Of a stretch of 64,000 nucleotides of DNA, positions 29,008 to 39,715 are shown in pieces; within the stretch, counting starts at the first letter, position 1; every line of letters starts with the position of its first letter. A program made the translations under genes and the position numbers. Below the pieces are notes generated by a model. It saw only the letters and a list, made by a program, of their open reading frames with translations. It was not told where the DNA came from and did no database searches. The DNA comes from Bacteroidota bacterium (GTDB lineage: Bacteria > Bacteroidota > Bacteroidia > Bacteroidales > JAAUTT01): positions 62,001 to 126,000 of the forward strand of contig JAIFLU010000033.1 in assembly GCA_020048915.1 (NCBI GenBank), given 5' to 3'.

Positions 29008-29173
29008 ATCTGAAATTATCTTATTAATTTAGAAGTATCAGCAAACTGCTAACTGCTTTGCTTTTTAGTTGAATATAGGGTGTTAACAGTTAGCAAGAAG
29101 TGTTTTAATTTCTCGGAAAATTTATGAAAAAACTTTGTATGTTCTCAATTTTAAAAATTATCTGATTTATCGT

Positions 29174-31732
29174 TTATTTTGGATGAAGCATATAGTGCTT
29201 GCCCGCAATGGTCGAAAATACAATGCATTCTCCGTTACTTTTATCAATCCTGGTCATCACTGGTTTTCCACTGGCTGATTCAACCACACTAACCGGACGG
29301 CCAGCCCATGGATTCATAATCCGGCAAACATTATCTTTTCTTGCTTCCACATGCAAATAGTAAACTTCTTTGTCGTTTCTGGCTGCCGATACTAAAAATC
29401 CTCCCCTGGCCTGGAAGTTACGGAAAGCCACAATCTCATCAGCATTTATTGCAGGGAAAAGGTGTATCCGCCCGCTTCGACTGTTCAGAAGGGTTTCGGC
29501 ATTGAAATCGTTCCAGAACGCTATACCTCCCGGTTGGCCCAGCAGCGTCAATGTTTGTCCTGTTGTTCCGGCATTGTGAAGTTTACGGGCCGTACGGAGC
29601 ATCATTTCTTTTTGTTCTGCCGGCGAGTCAAGGGTAATGTCGTCCGACAATAATACCGGATATTGTGCTGCTTCTCCAAAATGATCAGCTTCGTAGTGAA
29701 TGGGTTCAACACCTTCAATGGCACAATACATTGGACTTTCGGGGCCTTTCCAAACCGGGTATGGTGCCATGTTCGCGGCAACCTCACGCCATTTTTCACG
29801 CAAATCGCTTTCAATACCAAGTATCTCCGATGCCTCGGCAGCTTTATTAAGCCCCCATTTAAACATGCACAGCGAGCTTATTACATCTTTGTTCATACTC
29901 AACCCGCCATACCAGCCCCATTTCTCCGGATCCATGGACGGGATGATATGATAATAGCCATCGCTACCTTTTTTTGCATAGGCTGCATAAAATATGGCCA
30001 TTTCTTTCAGAAGCGGGTAACAATCGTTTCGTAAAACGTTGATATCACCTCCGTAATCCCATTCATCCCACGCCGGTCGGATAATCTGCGCCATTGTTTC
30101 GAGACAAAACTCCAGCGTGATGGTTGTATGCAGAATTTTATCGGGTTTTACAGGTGGCTGGTAGCCGTGTAAAATGGCCATACCAGGCATCCCGAACATG
30201 TCGCGGGCATTGTTTTTTCCACCCTCCATCCAGTGCTGCACCAACTGTTTCCACATCTGCTGATGGTCGGGCCAGTTGCGTACAAAGTGCATGGTTGTGA
30301 ATACCTCGTTATAGCAGGGCGAACTGCTCCAGGCCTGCGCATCGCGCTCCGGGTGCACATATTCGGCCGCACACTCGTATTTGGTCATGTCGGTGTGGGT
30401 TCCTCCTCCGTGGTGGTCGGCGTAACTGTTGTAAATACTGACAATGTCATCGGTGCATTTTGTTCCGTTCGCGCCAAAAAATACGCGTCCGTTCTCGCGT
30501 TTATTGTAAAAGGCATTCCACCACTGTGTGTTCTCGCGAAGAATGCCATCAAAACCATCTTTCTCTGCTTTGGCCAACCGTTCCTTCGCCAGTTTTATTA
30601 AATCGTCGCCATCCATCGATGTTACAATGGTTACCAGGGCTTCAAATTCTCCTTTTTCAGGCGAAAAACTGATGGTTGAAGCAGCACCTGTTGCTTTGGC
30701 AATGCGTTTGTCGGGAGGTGGTGTGCCCAATCCCGGCATCCTTTCCTTAACGGTTACTTCGCCAGGGGTATTAAGCACACCCATCAGGATATATTCAAAA
30801 CCATTGGGAAATGTTTTTTCTGCTGGAAATTTCTGGCGAATCCAGAAATACTTTCCATCTTTTCCGCTGGTGGGTGGGTCCATCGGGAAGTTGAAAGCTC
30901 TGTCGGCGGCAGTTCCTTTTTTGAGGTACTTTGTTCCCTCCGGGTTCATGTAATCTTCATGGGCGGTGTCTTTGTGCCTATACAATCGCAGCCAAACAGG
31001 TTTGTTAATTCCTGAAAGCTGGCCTTTGATTGCATACATGTTGCTGGTCATTCCAAGTATATATTGCAGTTTTGCTTTCGCACCCTGGTTTGTAAGTTCC
31101 AACTCTGTAAGACCATTGGCGCAACATTGTTTTATTTCAGGCAGTTGTGCTCCTTCAAGCTGGTCAATGCCCACGATAATCTGTCCAACAGGTTTTAAAC
31201 AGGGCATCGCATATTCGTGAGGTGTGCGGTACGGGTCGTAATATCCGCCATCTTTCAGCAGATAGCCATAAAACCAGGGGCGCTGACCATCATTTCCCCT
31301 GCCCATAAATCCTATATTTGTAGGTGAATTAACGCCTTCGACAATCTCTTGCAAGGTTGGAGCTACCAATCCGCGGGGATTAATCCGTCGGTCCCATACA
31401 TTATTTTTGGTGAGGCTGATGGTTATCTGCTCCGGCGGTCCCCAAAGGGTGGTGCGCATCTTCAGATTATTGATGGTCATAGCCTTTCCGTCGCGGGGAT
31501 AGCACTTTCGGTTGGGCAACGAATTGTCGGGAGCTAATGTGCTGGTAAGAAAAATCGATTTAGCGGCTTCTTTCAGAGGTATTTCACGATCCCAGGGTAA
31601 TGACGGAGTTTCCTGTGAAAATAATGTAAGTGAAAAGGTAAAAACGACAATGATTAATGTGGCGATTTTTTTCACCCTGAAATTTTGAAGTAAAATCAGG
31701 AAGACATTGGCATTAATTGTTTTATTCATCAT
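29174..31732 (-). CDS. Six-hairpin (alpha/alpha)6 glycosidase-like protein (copy 2)
   Basis: 852 aa; paralog of 15000..17561 along nearly its full length, with a different leader. Confidence 0.6.
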   Translation of the reverse strand: MMNKTINANVFLILLQNFRVKKIATLIIVVFTFSLTLFSQETPSLPWDREIPLKEAAKSIFLTSTLAPDNSLPNRKCYPRDGKAMTINNLKMRTTLWGPPEQITISLTKNNVWDRRINPRGLVAPTLQEIVEGVNSPTNIGFMGRGNDGQRPWFYGYLLKDGGYYDPYRTPHEYAMPCLKPVGQIIVGIDQLEGAQLPEIKQCCANGLTELELTNQGAKAKLQYILGMTSNMYAIKGQLSGINKPVWLRLYRHKDTAHEDYMNPEGTKYLKKGTAADRAFNFPMDPPTSGKDGKYFWIRQKFPAEKTFPNGFEYILMGVLNTPGEVTVKERMPGLGTPPPDKRIAKATGAASTISFSPEKGEFEALVTIVTSMDGDDLIKLAKERLAKAEKDGFDGILRENTQWWNAFYNKRENGRVFFGANGTKCTDDIVSIYNSYADHHGGGTHTDMTKYECAAEYVHPERDAQAWSSSPCYNEVFTTMHFVRNWPDHQQMWKQLVQHWMEGGKNNARDMFGMPGMAILHGYQPPVKPDKILHTTITLEFCLETMAQIIRPAWDEWDYGGDINVLRNDCYPLLKEMAIFYAAYAKKGSDGYYHIIPSMDPEKWGWYGGLSMNKDVISSLCMFKWGLNKAAEASEILGIESDLREKWREVAANMAPYPVWKGPESPMYCAIEGVEPIHYEADHFGEAAQYPVLLSDDITLDSPAEQKEMMLRTARKLHNAGTTGQTLTLLGQPGGIAFWNDFNAETLLNSRSGRIHLFPAINADEIVAFRNFQARGGFLVSAARNDKEVYYLHVEARKDNVCRIMNPWAGRPVSVVESASGKPVMTRIDKSNGECIVFSTIAGKHYMLHPK

Positions 31733-31780
31733 ACGGGTTATTTGTTGTTTATAGTTGGTTCTTATTTTCAGGGTTTATGG

Positions 31781-32593
31781 TTATTTCAGTGAGCGAACCC
31801 AAATGTTTCGGAAACGTACAGCGCAATAGTGCGCGGGTAAACTTATCGGACCAACAGAATCAGTCTTCTTGTAAGCTGGGAATTGCCGGTGACGTGTCTC
31901 ACCGTAAATTTCCTGATCAAGATGAACCAACACTCCGTTGTGCATGAGAGTGAGCCGTGCTGGCTTTACCAATTTCTCATTTTCGAAAACTGGAACTTTG
32001 AAAAATATATCGAAATCCTGCCATTCGCCAGGTTTTCGGCATGCATTTACCAAAGGAGGGGTCTGCCCATAAATGGCGGCGCACTGTCCATCCGCGTAAA
32101 GAGGTGTTTTGTAGTTGAAGGAGTTAAATATTTGTATTTCAAATTGATCCATCAGCGCAACACCATTGTTGCCATCGCCATACCAGGGGCCCTTAAAATC
32201 GGTTGGCACCAACCATTCGGCATGAACCTGAACATCGCCAAAAGAATCTTTAGTAACTAACTTGCCTTCTCCGGCGACAATCTGACCCTCCTCAATCTTC
32301 CATGATGTTGAAATCTGCCAGGCCGACAAATCTTTGCCGTTGAACAGGATAACCGCATCGGAAGGAGGTGGTACAGAAAGGCCTGCAGGCCCAACCTGAA
32401 TTATCGGCGGGAGTGGTCGGTCAGGGTCGTGCATAAAGAATTCACACCAGGGCAGTTTTGGGGTGTCCTTGTATCCAAAAACTCCGGAACCATCTTTGGC
32501 TTTTGCCATATCAGCCTGGGCCAGCACAGTGGCAATTCCAAAGATAAAAATGGCCAGAGTGTTTAATGTAATGAACTTTAATGGATTTTTCAT
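31781..32593 (-). CDS. DUF1080 (3-keto-disaccharide hydrolase-like) secreted protein
   Basis: 270 aa; AVILFNGKDLSAWQ...SFGDVQVHAEWLVP...GDGNNGVALMDQFEIQIFNS...WQDFDIFFKVP. Confidence 0.85.
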   Translation of the reverse strand: MKNPLKFITLNTLAIFIFGIATVLAQADMAKAKDGSGVFGYKDTPKLPWCEFFMHDPDRPLPPIIQVGPAGLSVPPPSDAVILFNGKDLSAWQISTSWKIEEGQIVAGEGKLVTKDSFGDVQVHAEWLVPTDFKGPWYGDGNNGVALMDQFEIQIFNSFNYKTPLYADGQCAAIYGQTPPLVNACRKPGEWQDFDIFFKVPVFENEKLVKPARLTLMHNGVLVHLDQEIYGETRHRQFPAYKKTDSVGPISLPAHYCAVRFRNIWVRSLK

Positions 32594-32662
32594 CTCATTT
32601 TAGTATATACTTTTTAATAATTTTATATTCAATCTTTTAGCTCCTATAAATATAGCGGTATA

Positions 32663-34063
32663 CTATAATTTGCTAAAGCGAAACGATTTCAAATCGCAAA
32701 TAATCCCATCCTCTTCCGAAATGAATTTAAAATACAGCCCGTGTACGCCGGTAATATTGTCAACTTTTGCAGAAATTTCGCGCCATGCAGTTTCCACTTT
32801 TCCTTCGTTTTTAATATCAACCGTTCCAACAAAAGTTCCGCGGGTTGGGTCGGTAGAGTCAATCCAAATCTCCATTTTGCCCGAAGCCACATTGCCCCTG
32901 ATGGAGGCCTTAAACTGCGTTTTTTCACTTTTCGACGGGCTTGTAAAATCGTAATATTTAAATCCTATCACACAGTTGTGCTTGTTTTTGATTACCGGAT
33001 GGGTAAAACTGTCGATTTCGGTAATATAGTTCCCGCCAGTTAACACGCAGGCAATGTAAGTTGAATTCTCTTTATAAGGGTCGAGTTTTTCGGCAAATCC
33101 CATGGAGGTCATATCCACTTCCTTGATGCTGCCGTCGGGTTCGAAATGAACCTTTTCGACACATGCTTTGCGCGACATAATGGTGTTGTTCGTCATGCGA
33201 TGGTAAAAAATGTACCATTGGCCGTTTATTTGCATCAACGAACCGTGGATATTCCCGCCCGGATAATCGCGGCCATTGCGGACAATCACCCCGCCGTATT
33301 TGAAAGGGCCTCTTGGAGAATAGCTGGTGGCGTAAACCATGAGTCCGCCATCTGCATAAATCATATAATATTTGTCATTGATCTTGCGTGGAGAGGCTGC
33401 CTCGAAAAAGTTGAAGGGCGGAGTAACGGGTATGATATTGCGTTGATAGGTATTGGGTAAAACCTCATACATATTGTCGGGGTTTAGCTCGGCCATAAAC
33501 GACCACAGGTAACCGCAATATATATACACCCGCCCATCGTCGTCGACCAGCACACCCGGATCGATAAACTGTTTCCAGTTGGTGAGCGAATCGTGCATAC
33601 CCACAGGTGTTTTGTACTGCGATACCAGCTTAAATGGGCCGCCCGGTTTATCGCTTACAGCTACACCTCCCGGAGCGCCTGTTATGTAGAAATACAGGTA
33701 GTACTTACCGCCTTTTTCAATAACATCTGGAGCGTACAGGTCGTTGTCGCTCCAGGGTATATCGTCAATTCCTTTTTCATCGGCTTTCGAAAAAAACGAC
33801 TCGCTTTCCATGCGCCAGTTGGTGAGATCGTTTAAAGCTGCCGACCATACTACATGTTTGGTATCGCAAAAGGTTTTGGAGCCAGCTTTGTCGTGCGAAC
33901 CGTAAAGATAAACCCTGTCGCCAAACACGCGGGGTTCGCCGTCGGGAATATATTCCCATGCGGGAAGGAACGGGTTTTGCGCCGAAGCTGCAATACTCAT
34001 GAACAGGATCAGAAACAATAAACAACAGATTCTGCTTAAGCGAAATGTGTTTTTCATGATCAA
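32663..34063 (-). CDS. GH43-like glycosidase with C-terminal carbohydrate-binding domain
   Basis: 466 aa; YLYGSHDK, NDLYAPDVIEKGGKYYLYFYI, FIDPGVLVDDDGRVYIYCGY, GNIHGSL motifs. Confidence 0.85.
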   Translation of the reverse strand: MIMKNTFRLSRICCLLFLILFMSIAASAQNPFLPAWEYIPDGEPRVFGDRVYLYGSHDKAGSKTFCDTKHVVWSAALNDLTNWRMESESFFSKADEKGIDDIPWSDNDLYAPDVIEKGGKYYLYFYITGAPGGVAVSDKPGGPFKLVSQYKTPVGMHDSLTNWKQFIDPGVLVDDDGRVYIYCGYLWSFMAELNPDNMYEVLPNTYQRNIIPVTPPFNFFEAASPRKINDKYYMIYADGGLMVYATSYSPRGPFKYGGVIVRNGRDYPGGNIHGSLMQINGQWYIFYHRMTNNTIMSRKACVEKVHFEPDGSIKEVDMTSMGFAEKLDPYKENSTYIACVLTGGNYITEIDSFTHPVIKNKHNCVIGFKYYDFTSPSKSEKTQFKASIRGNVASGKMEIWIDSTDPTRGTFVGTVDIKNEGKVETAWREISAKVDNITGVHGLYFKFISEEDGIICDLKSFRFSKL

Positions 34064-34087
34064 CTTAGTTTATTTAAATGATATTAT

Positions 34088-35809
34088 TTACTGATTTTCA
34101 CCTTTGAGATACACTTGTATTTCGGAGAACTTAGGCAATACCCCCGAATTGTTTACCTGTAACCGGATATATCTGGCCGTTTTTTTCTCAAACGATATGG
34201 AATAAGTATGCCCAATTTTGTTGCCTTTATCCAGGGTAATCCAGTTGTTGCCTGCCTTGTATTGCAAAACAAAATCATTGGTTCTGGGCTCCCATTCATT
34301 TCCCTCCTCACGAATGTCGATGCGATCAAAATCCTTTTCAGCACCCAGGTCGAGTTCTACCCAGCATTGTCTGGAATCTGATTTCCATTCGGTTTGAGGA
34401 TCATCATCAACCAACGATTGTGCCATTTGCTGATTGACAGAGGTTGTAACTTTTGCCGTTTTGGCGATCGATTTTGTTGGAATAATGACAGGTAAAATAT
34501 CGCCGGCATTTCCACCAAGCGTAAGCTTGATAATTGTACTGGGATATTTCCGGTCTTTTCCCTGAATCAGAAATTTTATCCCTTTTGCATTTTCCTCGAA
34601 CTTAATATCGCCACCGGTAAGTAACTCCGCTTTTTCGATTTTCTTACCCAACGATGGAAAATATTCAGGAGTATCGAACCACGAAAGAATGTGCAGATAC
34701 ACCACGTTACCTTTGTTGGTGCTAGCCCCCCACCCTGACGGTTTGTAGGGGCCACCATCGAGGGCATAAATACTCTCGCCATAATTTCCGAGCCAGTCGC
34801 CAATACCTTTCAGTATTTCAGCCTGACGAGGTTCTATGATTCCGGTTGGCATTGGCCCAACATTAAGCAACAAATTGCCATCGCCACCTACTGTGCTTAT
34901 TAAAATTCGGATACAATCGTCAGTCGATTTAAATTTATCGTTTGTTTTCCACGACCACGATGTACCCAAAGTCATACACGATTCCCAGTAGTCGGTATTA
35001 TTAAAAGCGCCAACCACCTGTTCAGGGCATTTATAGTCGGCTGGCAAACCACACCGTTCATTGATAACCACATCAGGTTGCAAGGTGCGGATAAGCTTGA
35101 ACAATTCCTTGGTATGGTATTCTTTTTCACCATAGAATAACCCATCGAAAAAAATCATGTCGATTTTGCCATAGTTGCTGCACAATTCTTTCATCTGTCC
35201 AAAAAGATAGGGCCGATAGGCCTCAAAGTCTTTCTTTACAAAATCGGGGTGGTGCCAGTCGGGCTGCGAATAATAGATGCCAAAGGCCATTCCTGCGGCA
35301 TGGCAGGCATCCGCAAGTTCTTTAATCACATCGCGGCCAAAAGCGGTATTGGTAATTTTGTAGTCGGTAAGTTTTGAGTCGAACATACAAAAGCCGCCAT
35401 GGTGTTTGGTTGTGATAACAATGTAGCGCATCCCGGCATTTTTTGCGACTTCCACAAACTTTTTGGCATCGAACTCCTGCGGATTGAAACTTTTGTAAAG
35501 GTTGTTATAAATTATATCGGGTATTTCGCCTTCGCCAGCCACATCCACCCGGTTTTGTTTTGCCCAGCTAATTTCCACTCCTAACAGGCTCGACATGTCC
35601 CAGTGCATAAACAAGCCAAAAGTGCGGTCGTCCCATTTTTTCATATTCTCGGGCGACGCTTTTAAGTAGGGAGTATAATCGGTTGTCTGTTGGGCGTTTA
35701 AATTAGTACCCCAGGCTATTAAAGCCAGCAGGGTAAACAGGTGAAATAATCTGTTTTTTAACATTATAATTATAGTTTTTGAGTTATCAAATTGTTTCTG
35801 ATGGTTCAA
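34088..35809 (-). CDS. GH29 alpha-L-fucosidase with C-terminal F5/8 type C (CBM32-like) domain
   Basis: 573 aa; KWDDRTFGLFMHWDMSSLLG, YIVITTKHHGGFCMFDSK, DMIFFDGLFYG, GNLLLNVGPMPTG; discoidin-like C-terminus. Confidence 0.9.
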   Translation of the reverse strand: MNHQKQFDNSKTIIIMLKNRLFHLFTLLALIAWGTNLNAQQTTDYTPYLKASPENMKKWDDRTFGLFMHWDMSSLLGVEISWAKQNRVDVAGEGEIPDIIYNNLYKSFNPQEFDAKKFVEVAKNAGMRYIVITTKHHGGFCMFDSKLTDYKITNTAFGRDVIKELADACHAAGMAFGIYYSQPDWHHPDFVKKDFEAYRPYLFGQMKELCSNYGKIDMIFFDGLFYGEKEYHTKELFKLIRTLQPDVVINERCGLPADYKCPEQVVGAFNNTDYWESCMTLGTSWSWKTNDKFKSTDDCIRILISTVGGDGNLLLNVGPMPTGIIEPRQAEILKGIGDWLGNYGESIYALDGGPYKPSGWGASTNKGNVVYLHILSWFDTPEYFPSLGKKIEKAELLTGGDIKFEENAKGIKFLIQGKDRKYPSTIIKLTLGGNAGDILPVIIPTKSIAKTAKVTTSVNQQMAQSLVDDDPQTEWKSDSRQCWVELDLGAEKDFDRIDIREEGNEWEPRTNDFVLQYKAGNNWITLDKGNKIGHTYSISFEKKTARYIRLQVNNSGVLPKFSEIQVYLKGENQ

Positions 35810-35810
35810 T

Positions 35811-37148
35811 TTATAATCTTTTCGTAATTTTTAAATCTAGAAGTTGAGGGTTAATAGCCGATGACCGGATGATGCTTGTTAACCGCCGGTGCCATTCCAC
35901 ATCGCGCCACATGCCAGCGAACTGAGGGCCGCAGAAATTGCTGGTAGCAATAGCAATCCATTGCCCGGTTGATGCTGCCGTTTTCGTTCCCAGTTCGCAT
36001 AACTCTTTCACCCAATCCCATTTCAGCAGTGGCCAGTCTTTATAATCCACAATACCCCAACATTCGGTTGTTAGCAGCGGAAGATTTGCTTTGGCGGCAT
36101 GAACGGCTGTAAGCTTTATTTTATCGGTCAGGAGCTTTTTCCAATAATCAGTTTTTTCTGAATAAATACCGTCGTATTCGGCAGCCAGGTTTTTATAGGC
36201 TTGGTTCGAAAATAGACCGTCAAAGTCAACAGGTCTGCCTGCGGCTTTACTTCGTTCTTTCACTTCGCGGTAAAACTCCCCGTTGTTTTCTTTCACCATC
36301 CAAATGTGGTGTTCGGCAAAGTCGAAGAACGCCAGGTCGCGCTCCGAGTATTTTTCCACATCGAGGTTGTCGAACGAGAAATTCAGCGGGAGTTGTGGAT
36401 ATTGTTTCCGAACGAGCTCAATGGCTGATTTCATCCATTTCATGGATGCATCGGTATGCCAGTAGCCCCATGTTAGATGAGGCGGGTCGTTTTTAAAATA
36501 GGGAGCCCAAATGTCACCTGGCCATTCATTGCAAAGGTCAACATAAAGCAGATTGTCGAGCAGCCCTTCTTTTTCGATGGTTTGAAGGGTTTTTATCCAT
36601 ATTTCGGCATGTTTTTCGGCTGAGGTTATTTTCATCCGGGTGTTATCCGCATCCTTTCTGTACCAAGACGAAAGGCCAACCTTGATATCATAATCCCTGC
36701 ATTTGGCAATAAACTTGTTAAGGTTTGGCTGAACCATTACTTTATTTATATCCGGGCTACCCCAATTTTGGATGCTCCAAACTTCGTGAAGTGTCCATTC
36801 CTTTTCAGGATTTTCGGCCACCAGATGGGGATAAGCATCGATGCGCACAGCGTTGTACCCTCTTTCTTTCAGGCCGCCAAGCGCTTCGTCCCAATTTTCG
36901 TAACCGGCACCGGGCCAGCGGCGTTCTAGCCACGAAAAATCCCACATGGTAATGGCTCGGGGCGCTATTTTAAGCTTTCTTTTGCCTGTCACCAAAGGTG
37001 AAGCGATATTCGAGGCTATCAGGTTGTTTCCAATAACTCCCATTGCTGAAAATGCAGCTATGTTTTTAACAAAATTTCTTCGTTCCATTTTATTAGCTAT
37101 TTGGTTGATAAAAAAAGAATAGGATCGGCGGATGCCAGCAATCCTCAT
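35811..37148 (-). CDS. GH5/clan GH-A-like cellulase-type protein with twin-arginine-like leader
   Basis: 445 aa; MERRNFVKNIAAFSAMGVIG; YNAVRIDAYPH, YVDLCNEWPG, LTTECWG motifs. Confidence 0.65.
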   Translation of the reverse strand: MRIAGIRRSYSFFINQIANKMERRNFVKNIAAFSAMGVIGNNLIASNIASPLVTGKRKLKIAPRAITMWDFSWLERRWPGAGYENWDEALGGLKERGYNAVRIDAYPHLVAENPEKEWTLHEVWSIQNWGSPDINKVMVQPNLNKFIAKCRDYDIKVGLSSWYRKDADNTRMKITSAEKHAEIWIKTLQTIEKEGLLDNLLYVDLCNEWPGDIWAPYFKNDPPHLTWGYWHTDASMKWMKSAIELVRKQYPQLPLNFSFDNLDVEKYSERDLAFFDFAEHHIWMVKENNGEFYREVKERSKAAGRPVDFDGLFSNQAYKNLAAEYDGIYSEKTDYWKKLLTDKIKLTAVHAAKANLPLLTTECWGIVDYKDWPLLKWDWVKELCELGTKTAASTGQWIAIATSNFCGPQFAGMWRDVEWHRRLTSIIRSSAINPQLLDLKITKRL

Positions 37149-37179
37149 CCTCCGACCTTACCAAAATATTCGTAACCTG

Positions 37180-38235
37180 TTACTTTTTCGATTTCATATA
37201 ATCGAAGAACATCTTCCCATTTTCAGTAGGTGTGAACTTTTCCCAGGAATCAATCATGCTGGGTGTCCATTCCGGATCAACCACCCATGCAACCCAGCTA
37301 ATTCCCCTTCCTTCAAGGTAATTGATAATGGCAGTGCCATATTCGTTGTTTACAGCCTTATCGTCCATGGTAAAGCCTATTTCGGTTGCTACAACTGGGT
37401 ATTTCCCTGCAGCGAAACCAAAATTTTCTTCCCATTTTGGTTCGTAGGGTTTTGAACGTTTATGCGGATAAGGATGAGTCACATAGCAAATACCTTCGGC
37501 ATTGATTGGCGATTGCTGAAGTGGCGTAAGGTCATAAGCCCAATCGAATCCGGCGACCATCGGAATGGTTGTTTTATCGAAAGCACGCACCAGTGTAATC
37601 ATTTGTTCATTAATGGTTTTCCATTCGTCCCACGATATATGTCCCAACTGATTGTTATAGGTAGTAGGCTCGTTGAAAAGCTCATAAAAGGCAATGGTAT
37701 TGTTTTCGGCGTATCGTTTTGCAATGGTTCTCCAGAAATCGAAGGTTTCGGTAAGCGAAGTGTTGTACATCGGATCCTGAAACAAACCGGTTTTCAGGTT
37801 GCCAATCGAATGCCAGTCGATAATGATGTATATTCCCTGCTCGGCAGCCCACTCAACAGCCTGATCAAGTAATTTCAAATACCCCTCAGCGGTGCGCTCG
37901 CGCCAGGCAATTGGATGAACAGGAATACGAACCAGCTTAACGCCAAATTCATTGAGCTTCACAAACACGTTTCGATTCCAGTTTCCCTGGTTTTCGATTT
38001 TGTCCGGATCGGATATGGAAACACCACGGAACAAAACTGTCCGACCTTGTTCGTCAACAAATTTATTTCCTTTTACCTGAATAACAGGAAGTTTTTTGTT
38101 GTTCGCTGACTGATAAACTCCACCCGGTGTTTGATCTTTCCACCAGGCATGGTACTGTTTCTTTGCAGCTGTTTGCGTTGATGCGAATTGAATCGTTAAC
38201 AATACTGTTAGTAGCAAGGCAATACTCTTCTTCAT
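37180..38235 (-). CDS. GH5 endoglucanase-like
   Basis: 351 aa; LFRGVSISDP, VRIPVHPIAW, IIIDWHSIG, FYELFNEPT, VVATEIGF motifs. Confidence 0.9.
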   Translation of the reverse strand: MKKSIALLLTVLLTIQFASTQTAAKKQYHAWWKDQTPGGVYQSANNKKLPVIQVKGNKFVDEQGRTVLFRGVSISDPDKIENQGNWNRNVFVKLNEFGVKLVRIPVHPIAWRERTAEGYLKLLDQAVEWAAEQGIYIIIDWHSIGNLKTGLFQDPMYNTSLTETFDFWRTIAKRYAENNTIAFYELFNEPTTYNNQLGHISWDEWKTINEQMITLVRAFDKTTIPMVAGFDWAYDLTPLQQSPINAEGICYVTHPYPHKRSKPYEPKWEENFGFAAGKYPVVATEIGFTMDDKAVNNEYGTAIINYLEGRGISWVAWVVDPEWTPSMIDSWEKFTPTENGKMFFDYMKSKK

Positions 38236-38274
38236 TGTATTTATGGATTAATGATTAATTTATTTCACTGTTAT

Positions 38275-39711
38275 TTAATGACTTGAAAGTTTCCTTTTTT
38301 TTACATTTAGTAATTCAACTACTGATTTAGAATTTCCATTTCCGGGAAGGGTTCCATCGAATTGATTGATTTGAAAATCAGATGTATTCTTAACCGAAAG
38401 GGCTGAGGTCCACTTAGGCTCTACTTGTTGTGTGTCCCATCGAACCGTTGAATTGCTAATACATGCACCATTAATGTTTGCCATTTTGAGTGCAGCTGTT
38501 GCCCGTTTATCGGGAATCGATTCCGGATTCATAAACAATTGAAGACCTTCCATCCGGATGTTATTCACCGTATTATTGGTGCCTTCCAAGCCGGCAATCA
38601 AGCTTGTTCCCTGAACATTTGCAATCACATTGCGAACGACGATGTTATTAATTGACCCTACTTTTGAATTTTCATTTCGCTTTAAAACCACAAAAGTCAG
38701 AGCATCGCCAGAGCCCCACCAACCAACAGGTTTGCGGTTGCACTCAATGGTAATATCAGAGAACAATACATTGTTTACTTTCCCGCCGTCGCGGATAAAA
38801 ATCCCCAGACCACGGTTGCTGTTTCTTATAACACAGTTGCTGAATAGGATATGATTGAAATCTCCATGACTTTCTGTTCCCAATTTAAGCGCACAAGAGC
38901 TTGAAGTAAGAATACAATTGGTAACGGTAACGTTTTCGCATGCCCGGTAACCCTCTTCGTTAATGGTTGTTTTCAGGCAAATAGCATCGTCGGCGGTCAT
39001 AACTGTACAATCAGAAATGGTTACATCACGGCAACCATCAATATCAATACCATCAGCATTAACACTCTTTTCCAAATCACTATAAATGTATATGCCACTT
39101 ATTTTTACCCGGGTACACCAATGTGCGTGCAGTGTCCAAAAAGGTGAGTTAAGCAATGAAACGTTTTCGATCTGCACATTTTCGCATTTGGTTAAAAACA
39201 CCAGCGAAACATTGGGCTTTTTCCAGCGATAACCTGTCGGTTTTAAACCTGCTTTTACTGCGATGTCGAAGTCCTCTGCAATGAAATCGTAACTATTTAA
39301 AGGTTCAGTATAATACTCCGGTTGCCCGATGATTTCACCCTGCCCTATAATACTTATATTCTTTGCCCTTTCAGCATATATAAAAACAGGGGTGCCATCG
39401 GAACCAGTGTCTTTAATCTTGCCTTTGAGTTTGAATTGTCCTACTTCTTTTGTTGCAATAAGTTTTGCCCCATTCGATAAGAAAAGCGAAACATTGTCTT
39501 TCAATTCTATGGTTCCTGCAAGGTACAACCCGGCCGGAACAAGTACAGTCCCACCACCATCATTGGAGCATTGGTCGATCGTTTTTTGGATTGCCCCCGT
39601 TGCAAGGGTTTTACCATCAGCAATTGCTCCAAACTCCTTGATATTATAGGTTTGCGAAAACGATGTTACTGAAATGCAGACAATCAGGAAAGTTGTCAGG
39701 GTAAATCTCAT
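38275..39711 (-). CDS. GH28 polygalacturonase-like
   Basis: 478 aa; YNIKEFGAIADGKTLATGAIQKTIDQC, NADGIDIDGCRDVTISDC, ADDAICLKT, SHGDFNHILFSNC. Confidence 0.88.
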   Translation of the reverse strand: MRFTLTTFLIVCISVTSFSQTYNIKEFGAIADGKTLATGAIQKTIDQCSNDGGGTVLVPAGLYLAGTIELKDNVSLFLSNGAKLIATKEVGQFKLKGKIKDTGSDGTPVFIYAERAKNISIIGQGEIIGQPEYYTEPLNSYDFIAEDFDIAVKAGLKPTGYRWKKPNVSLVFLTKCENVQIENVSLLNSPFWTLHAHWCTRVKISGIYIYSDLEKSVNADGIDIDGCRDVTISDCTVMTADDAICLKTTINEEGYRACENVTVTNCILTSSSCALKLGTESHGDFNHILFSNCVIRNSNRGLGIFIRDGGKVNNVLFSDITIECNRKPVGWWGSGDALTFVVLKRNENSKVGSINNIVVRNVIANVQGTSLIAGLEGTNNTVNNIRMEGLQLFMNPESIPDKRATAALKMANINGACISNSTVRWDTQQVEPKWTSALSVKNTSDFQINQFDGTLPGNGNSKSVVELLNVKKRKLSSH

Positions 39712-39715
39712 GACT

